The notes: generated by a model not told the origin, from the sequence alone. Positions 40,553 through 50,359 are shown, counted from the stretch's first letter. The stretch is 64,000 nt of DNA from Desulfoscipio sp. XC116 (GCF_039851975.1 NZ_CP156660.1:186001-250000), one strand, 5' to 3'. Translations and numbers: made by a program.

Positions 40553-41551
40553 ATGAATCTAGCAAAGTTTCCGCGCAGGCGTTATACAGAAGGCCAAACA
40601 CCACTGGAATTTTTACCTAACTTTACAAAGGCGCTGGGTGGTCCAAACATTTATATTAAACGTGATGATTTGCTAGGCTTAACTGCCGGTGGCAACAAGA
40701 CCAGGAAATTGGAGTTTTTAGTAGCCGATGCTTTAGCCCAGGGAGCCGACACACTAATTACCTGTGGAGCTGTACAAAGCAACCACTGTCGTTTGACCCT
40801 TGCCGCTGCCGTTAAGGAAGGCTTAAAGTGCCGCCTTGTGTTGGAGGAAAGAGTTAAAGGAAGCTATAAGCCTGATGCCAGTGGCAACAACTTTCTATTC
40901 CACCTGCTTGATGTAGAAGATATTACTGTGGTTCCCGGTGGTTCCAATATGCTTGCAGAAATGCAAAAAGTAGCTGATCAGTTAGCCGCCGAAGGCAGAA
41001 AGGGTTATGTCATTCCCGGTGGCGCCTCTAATGAAATTGGCTCCACTGGTTATGTAGCCTGCGCCCAAGAGATACTTGCCCAAATTTTTGATAAAGGCAT
41101 TAATCTTTCTTATGTTGTTTGTCCTTCCGGCAGTACCGGTACACACGCTGGTTTGATTACAGGTTTTTATGGTGAGAACAGTAATATCCCGGTTCTTGGT
41201 GTTAACGTAAGCCGCAGGAAAGATGTTCAGGAAGAAATGGTTTATGACCTTGTTAAACGAGTGTCCAAGCATGTAGGAGTTAAGGGTGAAATTCCAAGGA
41301 ATGCAATTACTTGCTTTGACGAATATGTAGGTCCCGGGTATTCTATCCCCACGGAGGCAATGGCCGAAGCAGTAAGATTGTTAGCCAGAACAGAAGGTAT
41401 TTTACTTGATCCGGTATACTCAGGCAAGGCGATGGCCGGATTGATTGATTTAGTGCGCAAAGGGTACTTCAAGAAAGAAGATAATGTACTGTTTGTTCAT
41501 ACCGGTGGTTCACCCGCGCTTTATGCATATATTCCACACATATTAGACTAA
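40553..41551 (+). CDS. dcyD: D-cysteine desulfhydrase (PLP, ACC-deaminase family)
   Basis: A 332-aa fold-II PLP enzyme. The PLP lysine is in GGNKTRKLEFLVADAL near 50, TCGAVQSNHCRLTLAAAV near 75 holds the phosphate and carboxylate contacts, and CPSGSTGTHAGLITG near 185 binds the PLP phosphate. The family contains D-cysteine desulfhydrase and ACC deaminase; the neighbours (RidA, DauR-like) favour D-cysteine or a related D-amino acid. Products would be pyruvate, ammonia and sulfide. RBS AAAGGGG eight bases before ATG. Confidence 0.9.
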   Translation: MNLAKFPRRRYTEGQTPLEFLPNFTKALGGPNIYIKRDDLLGLTAGGNKTRKLEFLVADALAQGADTLITCGAVQSNHCRLTLAAAVKEGLKCRLVLEERVKGSYKPDASGNNFLFHLLDVEDITVVPGGSNMLAEMQKVADQLAAEGRKGYVIPGGASNEIGSTGYVACAQEILAQIFDKGINLSYVVCPSGSTGTHAGLITGFYGENSNIPVLGVNVSRRKDVQEEMVYDLVKRVSKHVGVKGEIPRNAITCFDEYVGPGYSIPTEAMAEAVRLLARTEGILLDPVYSGKAMAGLIDLVRKGYFKKEDNVLFVHTGGSPALYAYIPHILD

Positions 41552-41555
41552 AAAA

Positions 41556-41587
41556 GGTCCACCCTTATTGGTTTGATAGGGTGGGCC
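41556..41587 (+). repeat. Hairpin between desulfhydrase and carrier genes
   Basis: GGTCCACCCTTA and TAGGGTGGGCC are near-perfect inverted arms around a nine-base loop. No T-run follows on the plus strand, so it is more likely an RNA-processing or stability element than a full terminator. Confidence 0.5.
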
Positions 41588-41677
41588 ACATACCAAAAAC
41601 ATTTATATTTCTCAATTTTCTATTATAGACTTTATTTGCCTTAAATGCAAATGATTTTCTAAAAGGAGGCGAATTTT

Positions 41678-43117
41678 ATGAGTGAAAACACTTCCGTTTT
41701 AAATGAAAATAAACGGTTGGAAATGTACGGCGGGTTTTGGGGCGGAATCCTACCGCTGTTGGTATTAATAACTGTTTTAATATGGTTATCCGTAGCAGAC
41801 CGGGGTGGTACCGTACCATTTTGGGCGGCCGGTTGGTTGGCAATAGTTGCCGGTTTGTTCTTAGCCAAGGACAAGAGACATTATTCCGAGGCCGTTTTAA
41901 GAGGATTTGGTGACAGGAGTGGTGTCGTAATTGTCGGTTGCTGGCTAATGGCGGGGGTTTTTGGCAAGCTTATGGTGGCCGGTGGATTAGTAGACGGTTT
42001 ACTCTGGTTTGGTATGGAAACCGGAACTCAAGGTGCGTTGTTCGTTCTGATAGCATTTGTATCAGCAATGCTCTTTTCCCTGGGTACAGGCACCAGTACC
42101 GGAACAGTACTTTCCTTAACTCCTGTTTTATTCCCCGCCGGTGTGTTTTTGGGTGCTGATCCAGTTATGTTAGCCCTGGGGATCCTGTCCGGTGCTTGCT
42201 TTGGTGATAACTTGGCTCCTATTTCAGATACTACAATTGTTTCGGCATACACTCAAGATGCACAAATGAAAGATGTTGTTAGAAGTCGTTTTCCTCTTGC
42301 CATTATTGCTGCCGGTATAACTGGGGTTATCCTCCTTATTACTGGCGGTGGTGGAGAAGTTAGACCCCTTCCCGAAATTGAAGCCCAAGTGGATCCGAGT
42401 GGCTTATTAATGTTGATTGGCTTTGCAATCGTTGTTATTAGTGCCCTGAGAGGCAGACATATCATAGAATCACTGGTTTACGGCAATGTATCGGCGATAG
42501 TGTTAGGCTTAATTAGCGGAAACCTGGCACTGCATAATGTCTTTAGTATCCCGGCGGTAAAAGGTGATTCAACCGGTTTAATTCAAGATGGCATAAATGG
42601 CGTAGTAGGTGCCATAATATTTGCACTGTTGGTATTGGCTGTTACCCAGATCCTGGTGGAAAGCGGTGTTATGCTCAGGATTTTATCTTGGGCACAGAAA
42701 ACCTTGGCTAAAACAGTGAGACAAGCTGAGTTGGCAATCATCGGTATCACAATTCTATTCTCTATTCCAATTGCAGCAAACGCGCCAGCCCTGTTGTTGG
42801 TTGGCCCGAGTATCGTTAAACCACTGGGTGAGAAATTTAACCTTGCTCCTGAAAGGCGAGCCAACCTTATGGACTGTGCTGTATGCACACTGTTTTTTAC
42901 CATGCCTTGGCATATTGCGGTAGTGGTTTGGCATAGTTCGGTTTTATCTGCGGCGGAAGCATATAATATCGTACCCCCATCTATTACGGCTGCATTTTAT
43001 AATCCGTATTCATGGGCACTGTTAGGCGTAATTATTTTCTCGGCAATAACCGGTTGGAATAGAAAATATGCCTCAGAACCTAGTGGCAATAAAGATTTAT
43101 TGACACCGAATATGTAA
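41678..43117 (+). CDS. NhaC-family Na+/H+ antiporter-type carrier
   Basis: A 479-aa membrane protein with about 11-12 hydrophobic segments. The NhaC signatures SLGTGTSTGTVLSLTPVLFP and SGACFGDNLAPISDTTIVSA (with paired acidic residues) are clear. NhaC-type proteins include Na+/H+ antiporters and amino-acid or malate/lactate exchangers (MleN, TyrP-like). Placed after the desulfhydrase, it may import D-cysteine or exchange substrate for product. RBS AAAGGAGGCG upstream of ATG. Confidence 0.88.
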   Translation: MSENTSVLNENKRLEMYGGFWGGILPLLVLITVLIWLSVADRGGTVPFWAAGWLAIVAGLFLAKDKRHYSEAVLRGFGDRSGVVIVGCWLMAGVFGKLMVAGGLVDGLLWFGMETGTQGALFVLIAFVSAMLFSLGTGTSTGTVLSLTPVLFPAGVFLGADPVMLALGILSGACFGDNLAPISDTTIVSAYTQDAQMKDVVRSRFPLAIIAAGITGVILLITGGGGEVRPLPEIEAQVDPSGLLMLIGFAIVVISALRGRHIIESLVYGNVSAIVLGLISGNLALHNVFSIPAVKGDSTGLIQDGINGVVGAIIFALLVLAVTQILVESGVMLRILSWAQKTLAKTVRQAELAIIGITILFSIPIAANAPALLLVGPSIVKPLGEKFNLAPERRANLMDCAVCTLFFTMPWHIAVVVWHSSVLSAAEAYNIVPPSITAAFYNPYSWALLGVIIFSAITGWNRKYASEPSGNKDLLTPNM

Positions 43118-43125
43118 CTTAAAAC

Positions 43126-43298
43126 AAAGGGGGTGTCGCAAAACTGCTTTTTTAGAGTAGTGAGCTACGCTTCCTTTTCTTTATTAAATTAGACTTAGCT
43201 ACTAAATTAAACTCGGCGGATTATTCCAATAATAATCCGGTATCTTATAGAGGGCTGTTGTATTACGAACTATTTAGTTCGTTATGCAACAGCCCTTT
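43126..43298. mobile_element. MITE-like or solo IS-end element (173 bp)
   Basis: The left end reads AAAGGGGGTGTCGCAAAAC; the inverse of the right end reads AAAGGGCTGTTGCATAAC. These are imperfect terminal inverted repeats of about 18 bp. GGGGGTGTCGCAAAA-type ends are familiar from DDE-transposase IS elements of Firmicutes. There is no transposase between them, so it would move only in trans. Target-site duplication is not obvious. Confidence 0.5.
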
Positions 43299-43306
43299 TG
43301 TTTTTT
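43252..43306 (+). terminator. Terminator at the right end of the MITE-like element
   Basis: GGGCTGTTG pairs with CAACAGCCC, with a second inner stem ACGAACT/AGTTCGT, followed by TTTTGTTTTTT. It can end the carrier transcript. Confidence 0.78.
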
Positions 43307-43564
43307 GATATTCACGTACCAGCCGGTCCTCCGTCCCATTACCCTGGCGGCCAACAAGGGCGGTATAGCGCAGGGATAGACGATCAAGGCGGCTGGAAGT
43401 CTGAGGCGCGGCGGTTAACGGCATTCGGGTCATGATACATTAGCCGCGCGGTCATCTGCTGGTGCGTCCAAAAATACTTTACTTTGCTTACAAAATCGTA
43501 AGGAATATTACAGCCGATTGTAAGCTGCGGATGATAATCTAACACTGAAGGGGGAGAAGAAATT
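43305..43564. other. Spacer with a possible decayed minus-strand frame
   Basis: The minus strand has a 62-codon frame at 43384-43572 (segment SKVKYFWTHQQMTARLMYHD), without RBS or recognisable family. Otherwise the 260 bp hold nothing visible before the ABC ATPase RBS GGGGGAG. Confidence 0.3.
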
Positions 43565-44263
43565 ATGATCATACTGGAAACTAAAGCCTTGAAAAAGATC
43601 TACGGAAGCGGCAGCAACATGGTAAGAGCTGTGAACGGGGTTGATTTATCAGTGGAAGAAGGCGAGTTTCTGGCCATTATCGGCAGCTCCGGTTCAGGCA
43701 AAACCACGCTATTACATATGATGGGCGGATTGGATCGACCTAGCGAAGGAAAAATTTTCATTGATAATAAAGAGATATATACCATGAGTGACAATCACTT
43801 GGCGATATTCAGGCGGCGCAAGGTTGGTTTTGTTTTTCAAGCATATAATCTCATCCCGGTGCTTAATGTCTGGGAAAATATCTGTTTACCCATGGAACTG
43901 GATGCCAAAGCGGTAGATAGGGGTTTTATAGCTGACCTGATGGAGAGTCTGAATATTTATGACAAGCGCAAAGCATTGCCAAATCAGCTTTCCGGTGGGC
44001 AGCAGCAGCGGGTGGCTATTGCCAGAGCCCTGGCGACCCGGCCATCCATTATTCTGGCCGACGAGCCTACCGGAAATCTTGATTCCAAAACCAGCCTGGA
44101 AGTGGTAAATCTATTAAAACAGTCGGTAAAAAAATACCATCAAACCCTGGTCATGATTACCCATAATGAAACTTTAGCCCGGATGGCTGATCGCATCGTA
44201 AGGATTGAGGATGGGAAACTTATTTGTCAGGGGGGAGCAGCTTGCGAACCTATATCAGAATAG
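43565..44263 (+). CDS. ABC transporter ATPase (MacB/LolD/BceA-type)
   Basis: A 232-aa ATPase. It has Walker [10 protein letters not shown] near 38, Q-loop VFQAYNLIP, signature [16 protein letters not shown] near 142 and Walker [13 protein letters not shown] near 163. The SGGQQQR and EPTGNLD wording is typical of ATPases that pair with FtsX-like permeases. It overlaps the permease start by 22 bp. With the two-component system downstream it resembles peptide-sensing/detoxification modules of the Bce/Vra type. Confidence 0.95.
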   Translation: MIILETKALKKIYGSGSNMVRAVNGVDLSVEEGEFLAIIGSSGSGKTTLLHMMGGLDRPSEGKIFIDNKEIYTMSDNHLAIFRRRKVGFVFQAYNLIPVLNVWENICLPMELDAKAVDRGFIADLMESLNIYDKRKALPNQLSGGQQQRVAIARALATRPSIILADEPTGNLDSKTSLEVVNLLKQSVKKYHQTLVMITHNETLARMADRIVRIEDGKLICQGGAACEPISE

Positions 44264-46935
44264 CCTGTCGCTACATAAGACAATATCCGCAAAGAACAAT
44301 AGCGATGATTTTAAGTATTACCCTCAGTGTTTTTCTCATTGTGGCTATCGGCTCGTTGAATGAAAGCGCCAAAAACTCACAGGTTGTACACTGTAAAAAC
44401 TACGGAGCCCAACATGTAATATACAGGGAACTTGATCAAAAGCAAACAGAAAAAGTTAAAGCGTATCGGAATGCGCAGCGAGTGGCTGTTGCAGCTTTTT
44501 ATGGTGAATGGAAAAGTCCTAACGGATTAATCGTAAACTTACTGGCAACAGATGATAATATCTTATCCATGGAAAGCACTTGCCTCAAGGCAGGAAAATT
44601 TCCAAGCCAGACAGACGAAATTGCCATAGAAGGCTGGGTTTTGGATCAGTTAAGACTGCCGCATAAATTGGGGCAGACCCTGGAAATAAGCCTGGGGGAA
44701 AAGGGCGAAAAACGGAACTATACGTTGGTAGGAATTGTCAAAGATCGGCTGGACGAGAAATCGAGCGGCCAACTGGATGCTTTTGTGACCTTGCATAAAG
44801 AAATCTTGTCGGAAAGAGATGGGCACCTCCATGCCCTGATTGAATTTAAACAAAAAGTTAAAATAAAAGAAGAGATCAATAAACTTAGCCAAGAGATAGG
44901 TTTAGATGCCAATAGTAAAGAACAAAATATTTTACCCAATAATATGTTGCTGTCGGCTATGGGGCAGATCAATACGGTTGACTGGGATCTGGTCAAAATT
45001 TCCCTGCTGCTCATGCTGGTAGCGGGAATGGTGATCTTCAGCGTTTATAGCATTTCCGTCTTAAGGAGAGTTCAGGATTACGGGATGATGAGCGCCATCG
45101 GCTCAAGTTCCCGGCAGATTCTCTATATAATACTCTGGGAAATCGTCATTATCTATTTAATTGGAGTTATACTGGGTATAGCAAGCGGCGCTGCTTTTGT
45201 TCAGTTATTTAAAGGGGCTGCCACTGACATATTTATCTTTGATGCTCTGGATGCGTTCGCTAACGTGCCTCTTGACATTATTGTGATATCGGATCTGTCC
45301 GTCAAACTGGCTGTTTTAACCGCTCTGGGGTCAGTGCTTGCCGCCGGGATAAGGGTTGCCCGGATGGCTGCCCGTATATCTCCGCTCGAAGCCATAAACC
45401 GCAGCACCCAGGATGAAAAAATACACTTTAGTGAAAAGGATGGTTGGCTTGAAAGGCAGTTGGATATAACGAAAAAGATTACCATAAAGAATTTAAAGAG
45501 AAACAAGAAAACAGCCATTTTTACTATAATTGCCATGTCTATAGGGTGCTGCTTGTTTATGGTGAAGTCCTTCACGTTTGAACTCTGGGAACGTGAACAG
45601 GATTTGTACTATGCAGATATAAGGCCTGGTCTGGATGATGAATTCCGATTAAATGTTAATAACGGGGTACCAATGATGGTAGGATATACCCGGAAGCAGA
45701 TTGCTGAGCTGAAAGGTCGGCCTGAGGTCAAGAAGTTAACAGCCACCCAGATGCTGTATGGGCGGATGAGAATTGCTGATGGCCGGTTAAATGGAGAGTA
45801 TGGTAAAAACTACATCAAAGCTATGGAAAAAAGGTTATCTGCATTCGATAAAGAAGTTGAAGACGTGATAGAAGGCCCTGCTGACAGAATGGGATTCGCT
45901 TTCCCGGGTGATAGTGATCGTGAGCTGGTAATCAGGAGTACGATCCTGGGCTTGTCTGAGGCAGAGTGGGCTTCTTTCAGCAAAAATCTAATACCAAAAG
46001 AGCAGCTGGCAGGTGAAAATAGCAACAGGCCCCTGGCTATTATCCATATTCCCGAGGTAAATAAGCAGGGAACATTTTGGAGCCGATCCGGAAAAGAAAA
46101 ACTGAAAATGGAACCGATTTTAAATATGAAAGTCGGGGATACCATTGGGATTACTTATCCCCGTGAGGGGTATGAAGAATCCCTGGATAATTGGAACCTC
46201 ATCCATCAGTATGAAAAGTACCGGGGCAAATATGTCGACCGGGAATTCACGGTAGCCGGGATTACTAAAGTCCTGCCCGAGCAAGATTCTTATTGGTTGG
46301 GAGCAAAAGACGCACCTTATATAATAATACCGGGCCGGGTATTCCAGAAAATAACGGGGATAGATAGTTATCGTATCCTGAGTCTTGATATGAAGGATGG
46401 CTTTAGTGAGTCTGACTACAAAAGCCTGAAGGAAAAGGTTCATCAAACAGCGGAGCTGGTTCCCGGAACGGGAATGGCGGATAGAGTTGAAAGTAATAAG
46501 GAGAGTGAGAAGGCTCGAAATGAATATCTCCTGTTCTATGCCGCCATTGCGGCGGTGTTGATAATTATTGGCGGTCTAAGTATCTATAACAATGTTAATT
46601 ATAATCTCATCTCTCGTCTGCGGGAGCATGGTATCCTTAAGGCTATCGGCCTGACCGCCGGTCAGTTTAAAGGGATGCTAAGATTTGAAGGCTTACTATA
46701 TGGGGCGATGTCGGCGCTTTTCTCCTGCGCAATGGCATTATTGATTGAACTGGGTATGTTTGTGTATTATGCATATTTTTCTCGTACCCTGATGCGGGAG
46801 CAGTTCTTTATCGAATGGAAATCATTTTTGCTGGTAATCTTGATCAATTTATGCATAGGATATCTGGCGGCCCTGGGTCCGGCCGGACAGATTAATAAAC
46901 TTCCGATCACCGAGGCAATCAGGAGTACTGAATAA
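44242..46935 (+). CDS. FtsX/MacB-type ABC permease with large extracytoplasmic domains
   Basis: An 897-aa protein with an N-terminal helix (TIAMILSITLSVFLIVAIGS), an outside domain, a three-helix FtsX block near 250-380 (LKISLLLMLVAGMVIFSVYS), another helix near 420 (AIFTIIAMSIGCCLFM), a second outside domain of about 300 residues, and a last three-helix block (YLLFYAAIAAVLIIIGGLSI). This is the duplicated MacB/FtsX layout in one chain, longer than BceB (about 650 aa). I choose TTG 44242 with AGGGGGGAG upstream over TTG 44224. It may release lipoproteins or antimicrobial peptides. Confidence 0.88.
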   Translation: MRTYIRIACRYIRQYPQRTIAMILSITLSVFLIVAIGSLNESAKNSQVVHCKNYGAQHVIYRELDQKQTEKVKAYRNAQRVAVAAFYGEWKSPNGLIVNLLATDDNILSMESTCLKAGKFPSQTDEIAIEGWVLDQLRLPHKLGQTLEISLGEKGEKRNYTLVGIVKDRLDEKSSGQLDAFVTLHKEILSERDGHLHALIEFKQKVKIKEEINKLSQEIGLDANSKEQNILPNNMLLSAMGQINTVDWDLVKISLLLMLVAGMVIFSVYSISVLRRVQDYGMMSAIGSSSRQILYIILWEIVIIYLIGVILGIASGAAFVQLFKGAATDIFIFDALDAFANVPLDIIVISDLSVKLAVLTALGSVLAAGIRVARMAARISPLEAINRSTQDEKIHFSEKDGWLERQLDITKKITIKNLKRNKKTAIFTIIAMSIGCCLFMVKSFTFELWEREQDLYYADIRPGLDDEFRLNVNNGVPMMVGYTRKQIAELKGRPEVKKLTATQMLYGRMRIADGRLNGEYGKNYIKAMEKRLSAFDKEVEDVIEGPADRMGFAFPGDSDRELVIRSTILGLSEAEWASFSKNLIPKEQLAGENSNRPLAIIHIPEVNKQGTFWSRSGKEKLKMEPILNMKVGDTIGITYPREGYEESLDNWNLIHQYEKYRGKYVDREFTVAGITKVLPEQDSYWLGAKDAPYIIIPGRVFQKITGIDSYRILSLDMKDGFSESDYKSLKEKVHQTAELVPGTGMADRVESNKESEKARNEYLLFYAAIAAVLIIIGGLSIYNNVNYNLISRLREHGILKAIGLTAGQFKGMLRFEGLLYGAMSALFSCAMALLIELGMFVYYAYFSRTLMREQFFIEWKSFLLVILINLCIGYLAALGPAGQINKLPITEAIRSTE

Positions 46936-46991
46936 AAAGAACACTATATAATGGGCGGCGGTATTTTACCTCCGCCTTAAGTACAGGATCC

Positions 46992-47075
46992 CGTCAAAGT
47001 CGATTTTTCTCGCAATATATAGATGAGATAAATTTTATTAAACACTAAATGTTGACCAATATAATGACTTTGACG
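46992..47075. promoter_or_regulatory. Inverted repeat upstream of the two-component system
   Basis: CGTCAAAGTC (46992-47001) and GACTTTGACG (47066-47075) are perfect inverses 64 bp apart, in the spacer between permease and response regulator. TTGACG within the right arm could also serve as a -35, with TATTTA 16 bp later. Candidate binding sites for the response regulator. Confidence 0.4.
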
Positions 47076-47167
47076 ATACCGCGGCCTTAGGTATTTATTA
47101 GCCGGATGTAGTACTGGTGGGGATATAATTAGAACATGGATAATCCGTATAAAGGAGCAGGTAGGCC

Positions 47168-47869
47168 ATGGGAGAATTAATCAGGATCCTGTTGGTGGAA
47201 GATGATGAGTCTTTAAGCCGGGGGATAAGTTTTAAATTAAGCAAGGAAGGTTTCACGGTTCTGGCAGCCGGATCACTCGTGGAAGCAAGAGAATTATATA
47301 GTAAAAATACTATTGACCTTATGGTGTTGGATGTTGCTTTACCGGATGGAGACGGTTTTCAGTTTTGTCGGGAGATCAGGAGGCAAAGTGAGGTTTTTAT
47401 TGTTTTTCTCACCGCCTGCGATCAGGAAGTAGACATTGTAATGGGGTATGATATGGGGGCGGATGATTATATTAGCAAACCGTTTAGCCTGAGTGTGCTG
47501 GTCTTGAAAATCAATGCTGTTTTGAGAAGGGGCAAAGCACTAAAAGGACATGAGATGCTGGTATCAAAAGAGATCATATTATATCTCAGCACGATGAGGT
47601 TATTTAAAAACGAACAGGAGATATACCTGACCAAAACGGAGATGAAACTATTCCGGTATCTTACGCAAAACCCCCAACAAATCATTAGTAAAGAGCAGTT
47701 TCTCGATGAATTATGGGATATCGACGGTGATTTTATTAATGAGAACACCCTGCAAGTACACATCAGGAGACTGCGGGAGAAGATCGAAGCTAGCCCCTCA
47801 AAGCCACAATATATAAAAACTATCAGAGGGGCCGGATATATATGGGCTGAAAGATGTGTCTATCAATGA
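47168..47869 (+). CDS. OmpR-family response regulator
   Basis: A 233-aa regulator. The receiver has EDDES near the N terminus, phospho-Asp in LMVLDVALPDGDG (about residue 55) and the switch region FLTACDQ with Lys in ISKPFS. The winged-helix domain ends in HIRRLREKIEASPSKPQYIK and TIRGAGYIW. RBS AAAGGAG upstream of ATG. It probably controls the adjacent ABC transporter. Confidence 0.95.
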   Translation: MGELIRILLVEDDESLSRGISFKLSKEGFTVLAAGSLVEARELYSKNTIDLMVLDVALPDGDGFQFCREIRRQSEVFIVFLTACDQEVDIVMGYDMGADDYISKPFSLSVLVLKINAVLRRGKALKGHEMLVSKEIILYLSTMRLFKNEQEIYLTKTEMKLFRYLTQNPQQIISKEQFLDELWDIDGDFINENTLQVHIRRLREKIEASPSKPQYIKTIRGAGYIWAERCVYQ

Positions 47870-48939
47870 TATTTAGAAAAGATCCGCTTATAAAAAGGCT
47901 ATTTCTTATTTTAATAGCCGGCCTTATTCTGATGGGTTTTTTGCTTATTATGAATAGCCTTTATTTCATAAAGCAGCTTGCCGGCGCTGCCGGAATTGCT
48001 TCCGGTGTCAATTGCCAGGGCTTTGTTGTGGGAAATATTGCGGTGGTGATGCTTATGATAAGCATCAATATTACGCTTTTTGCAGGAATAGGAAGATGCC
48101 TGGTTCATAAACTTGATTATCTGTCTATGGCTGTGGACCAGATCATGGATGGCAAACATCCCGTTTTTGTGGAAGAGGAAGGTATATTCTCCCGCCTTGA
48201 ATCACAGTTTGGGCAGATGTCTAGAAGAATGGAACTGGGGTTTGAGGAGCTAAGGAAAGAAAAAGAAAACTTGCATGCCCTGGTTACCGATATCTCCCAC
48301 CAAATTAAAACCCCCTTGTCTGCTATTAAGGTATTCAATTCTCTCTTGCTTGAGGAAGGACTTTGCCCCGGAGAAAAAGAGGAGTTCTTAAGCAGAACCA
48401 AGGAACAAATTGATAAATTGGAATGGCTGTCTGAAGCTCTTGTCAAAATATCTAAAATGGAAGTAGGAATGATCCGGCTTAAAATGCAGCAGGCGGATAT
48501 AAAAAGGACAATTCTTGCCGCGGTGAATGAAGTTTATTCAAGGGCCTTAGAGAGAAATATAGAAATTATTATAGAAGATTTGCAGAGCATTTCCATATAT
48601 CATGATATAAAGTGGACTAAAGAAGCGGTTGTAAATGTACTCGAAAATGCGATCAAATATAGTGAGGATAACGGTGCGGTAAACATATCCATGGAAAGAC
48701 TCGAAACATATATAAAAATAGATATCAAAGATAACGGAATCGGCATTTCGCCCCATGAGATTGGCAAGGTTTTTAATCGGTTTTATCGAGGGGCGGCACA
48801 GAAGGTGATGGGGGCGGAAGGCTCTGGAATAGGCTTATACTTGAGTAGAAAGATTATCGAAGAGCAGGGCGGGGCTATTATGGCCGGCTCTTCCGGAGCG
48901 GGACAGGGAAGCCGGTTTACCATATTATTAACCTTATAA
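47854..48939 (+). CDS. Short-loop membrane sensor histidine kinase
   Basis: A 361-aa kinase. Two membrane helices (LFLILIAGLILMGFLLIMNS and FVVGNIAVVMLMISINITLF) are joined by a short loop of about 20 residues, the intramembrane-sensing layout of BceS-like kinases. A HAMP-like linker follows, then the H-box VTDISHQIKTPLSAIK, N-box NVLENAIKYS and G-boxes DNGIGISPHE and GSGIGLYLS. It overlaps the response regulator end; ATG 47854 and ATG 47866 (ATGA overlap) are both possible. Confidence 0.92.
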   Translation: MCLSMIFRKDPLIKRLFLILIAGLILMGFLLIMNSLYFIKQLAGAAGIASGVNCQGFVVGNIAVVMLMISINITLFAGIGRCLVHKLDYLSMAVDQIMDGKHPVFVEEEGIFSRLESQFGQMSRRMELGFEELRKEKENLHALVTDISHQIKTPLSAIKVFNSLLLEEGLCPGEKEEFLSRTKEQIDKLEWLSEALVKISKMEVGMIRLKMQQADIKRTILAAVNEVYSRALERNIEIIIEDLQSISIYHDIKWTKEAVVNVLENAIKYSEDNGAVNISMERLETYIKIDIKDNGIGISPHEIGKVFNRFYRGAAQKVMGAEGSGIGLYLSRKIIEEQGGAIMAGSSGAGQGSRFTILLTL

Positions 48940-49120
48940 GGAGCATCGAAGGTTACACGAGGGGTTATTGGCTTTATCTAACAGCTGTGAATTATTCAAA
49001 ACCCCTCTGAAATATTCAACGCCTTTTATCCCATTTTACTTCAGGTAGGGTGGAATCCCCATCTAAAAGCCCCGATGTTCAGCTTTACCCGATGTTCAGC
49101 TTTAGCTGAGCGAGTTCACT

Positions 49121-50317
49121 TTACGCCCTGTTATCGGAGCTGGTCACCAGCTCTTTTTTTGCTTTATCCTTAAGTACCAGATAGGAAATCAGCGCTAACA
49201 CGCCCGGTATAGCCGACAGCTGATACATAACAGCGTAGCTGGTGGCCTGGGCAACTGCTCCCCACATTACCGCCCCCAGCCCAATACCTAAATCAAAGGC
49301 GGAAAAGAAGGTGCTGTTGGCCGTGCCACGCCGTGCGGGAACTACATCCTTCACAGCCAAAGCCTGCATGCTGGGCATTATGCCGCCAAATCCAACACCG
49401 TAAAGGATGCCCGCCAGCAGAAACATCCATAATTGCTGCGCCTGGGATAAAACCAACATCGCGGCGATAATCAGCACCATCCCGGGCAGCACCACCACAT
49501 CAAAGCCCCTTCGGTCGGCCAAAATCCCGGAAAACGGTCGGGCAACCGTAAGAGCCAGTGCGTAAACGGTAAAAAAGATGCCGATATTGGTAATGCCCTG
49601 CTGGCCTGCGTATATGGCTATAAAGGAAACCACCGCCCCATAGGTGGTGGCAGCTAATAGCAACGATACAGAGGGCCTAATGGCCTTTGGTTCAATTAGA
49701 GACTTGATTCCCCGCCTGCTCTGGCTTTTATTCTCCACCCGGGGATACCGGATGAGCACAGCCAATGCCAAGGCTATAATGGACAAAACGGTAGATGTGT
49801 AAAACAGGGTGGGGAAACCTGCGCGGTTAAGTATATAAAGCCCGATCACCGGTGCTATGGCCATGGATATTGTACTGGTGAGGCCAAAATATCCCATGCC
49901 CTCACCCAACCTTCTGCGTGGGATTAAATCGGTGGCCGCCGTTCCCGCCGCGGTGCTAATGATACCCCAGCCGAAGCCATGCAGGAACCTGAAACCCAGT
50001 AAGGCAATAATGCTAAAGGCCCAGTTGTACGCTAGAACCGATAACATGAAAACGGCCAGACCCAGTAATAAAGGGCCCCGCCTGCCGCTGGAGTCTAAAA
50101 TTTGCCCGACAAAGGGGCGTACCAGTAAGGCGGAAACCGTAAAAACCCCTACAATCATGCCCATTGCCGTCTCCTGGCCGCCCAGATGTTTGGCATAAAC
50201 GGGTAAGGTGGGTAAAAGCATCTGGAAGGATATAAAGATAAAGAAATTAACAAAAAAGATAATTACAAAGTCCCTTGTCCATAAAGCATCGGTTGAATGT
50301 CCCCGGGTGGCATGCAA
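49121..50317 (-). CDS. MFS transporter, drug/metabolite exporter type
   Basis: A 398-aa, 12-helix major facilitator. The loop-2/3 motif GQILDSSGRRGPLLLG, the repeat GILADRRGFDVVV and the proline-glycine-rich fifth helix (RRLGEGMGYFGLTSTISMAI) fit the multidrug/exporter groups. I set the start at TTG 50317, which has AAAGGGGAAAC upstream. Longer frames from 50371 would begin inside the promoter at 50360-50388. Substrate unknown. Confidence 0.88.
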   Translation of the reverse strand: MHATRGHSTDALWTRDFVIIFFVNFFIFISFQMLLPTLPVYAKHLGGQETAMGMIVGVFTVSALLVRPFVGQILDSSGRRGPLLLGLAVFMLSVLAYNWAFSIIALLGFRFLHGFGWGIISTAAGTAATDLIPRRRLGEGMGYFGLTSTISMAIAPVIGLYILNRAGFPTLFYTSTVLSIIALALAVLIRYPRVENKSQSRRGIKSLIEPKAIRPSVSLLLAATTYGAVVSFIAIYAGQQGITNIGIFFTVYALALTVARPFSGILADRRGFDVVVLPGMVLIIAAMLVLSQAQQLWMFLLAGILYGVGFGGIMPSMQALAVKDVVPARRGTANSTFFSAFDLGIGLGAVMWGAVAQATSYAVMYQLSAIPGVLALISYLVLKDKAKKELVTSSDNRA

Positions 50318-50359
50318 AAAAATGTTTCCCCTTTCATTACGAAAACTTGCGATCATAAA

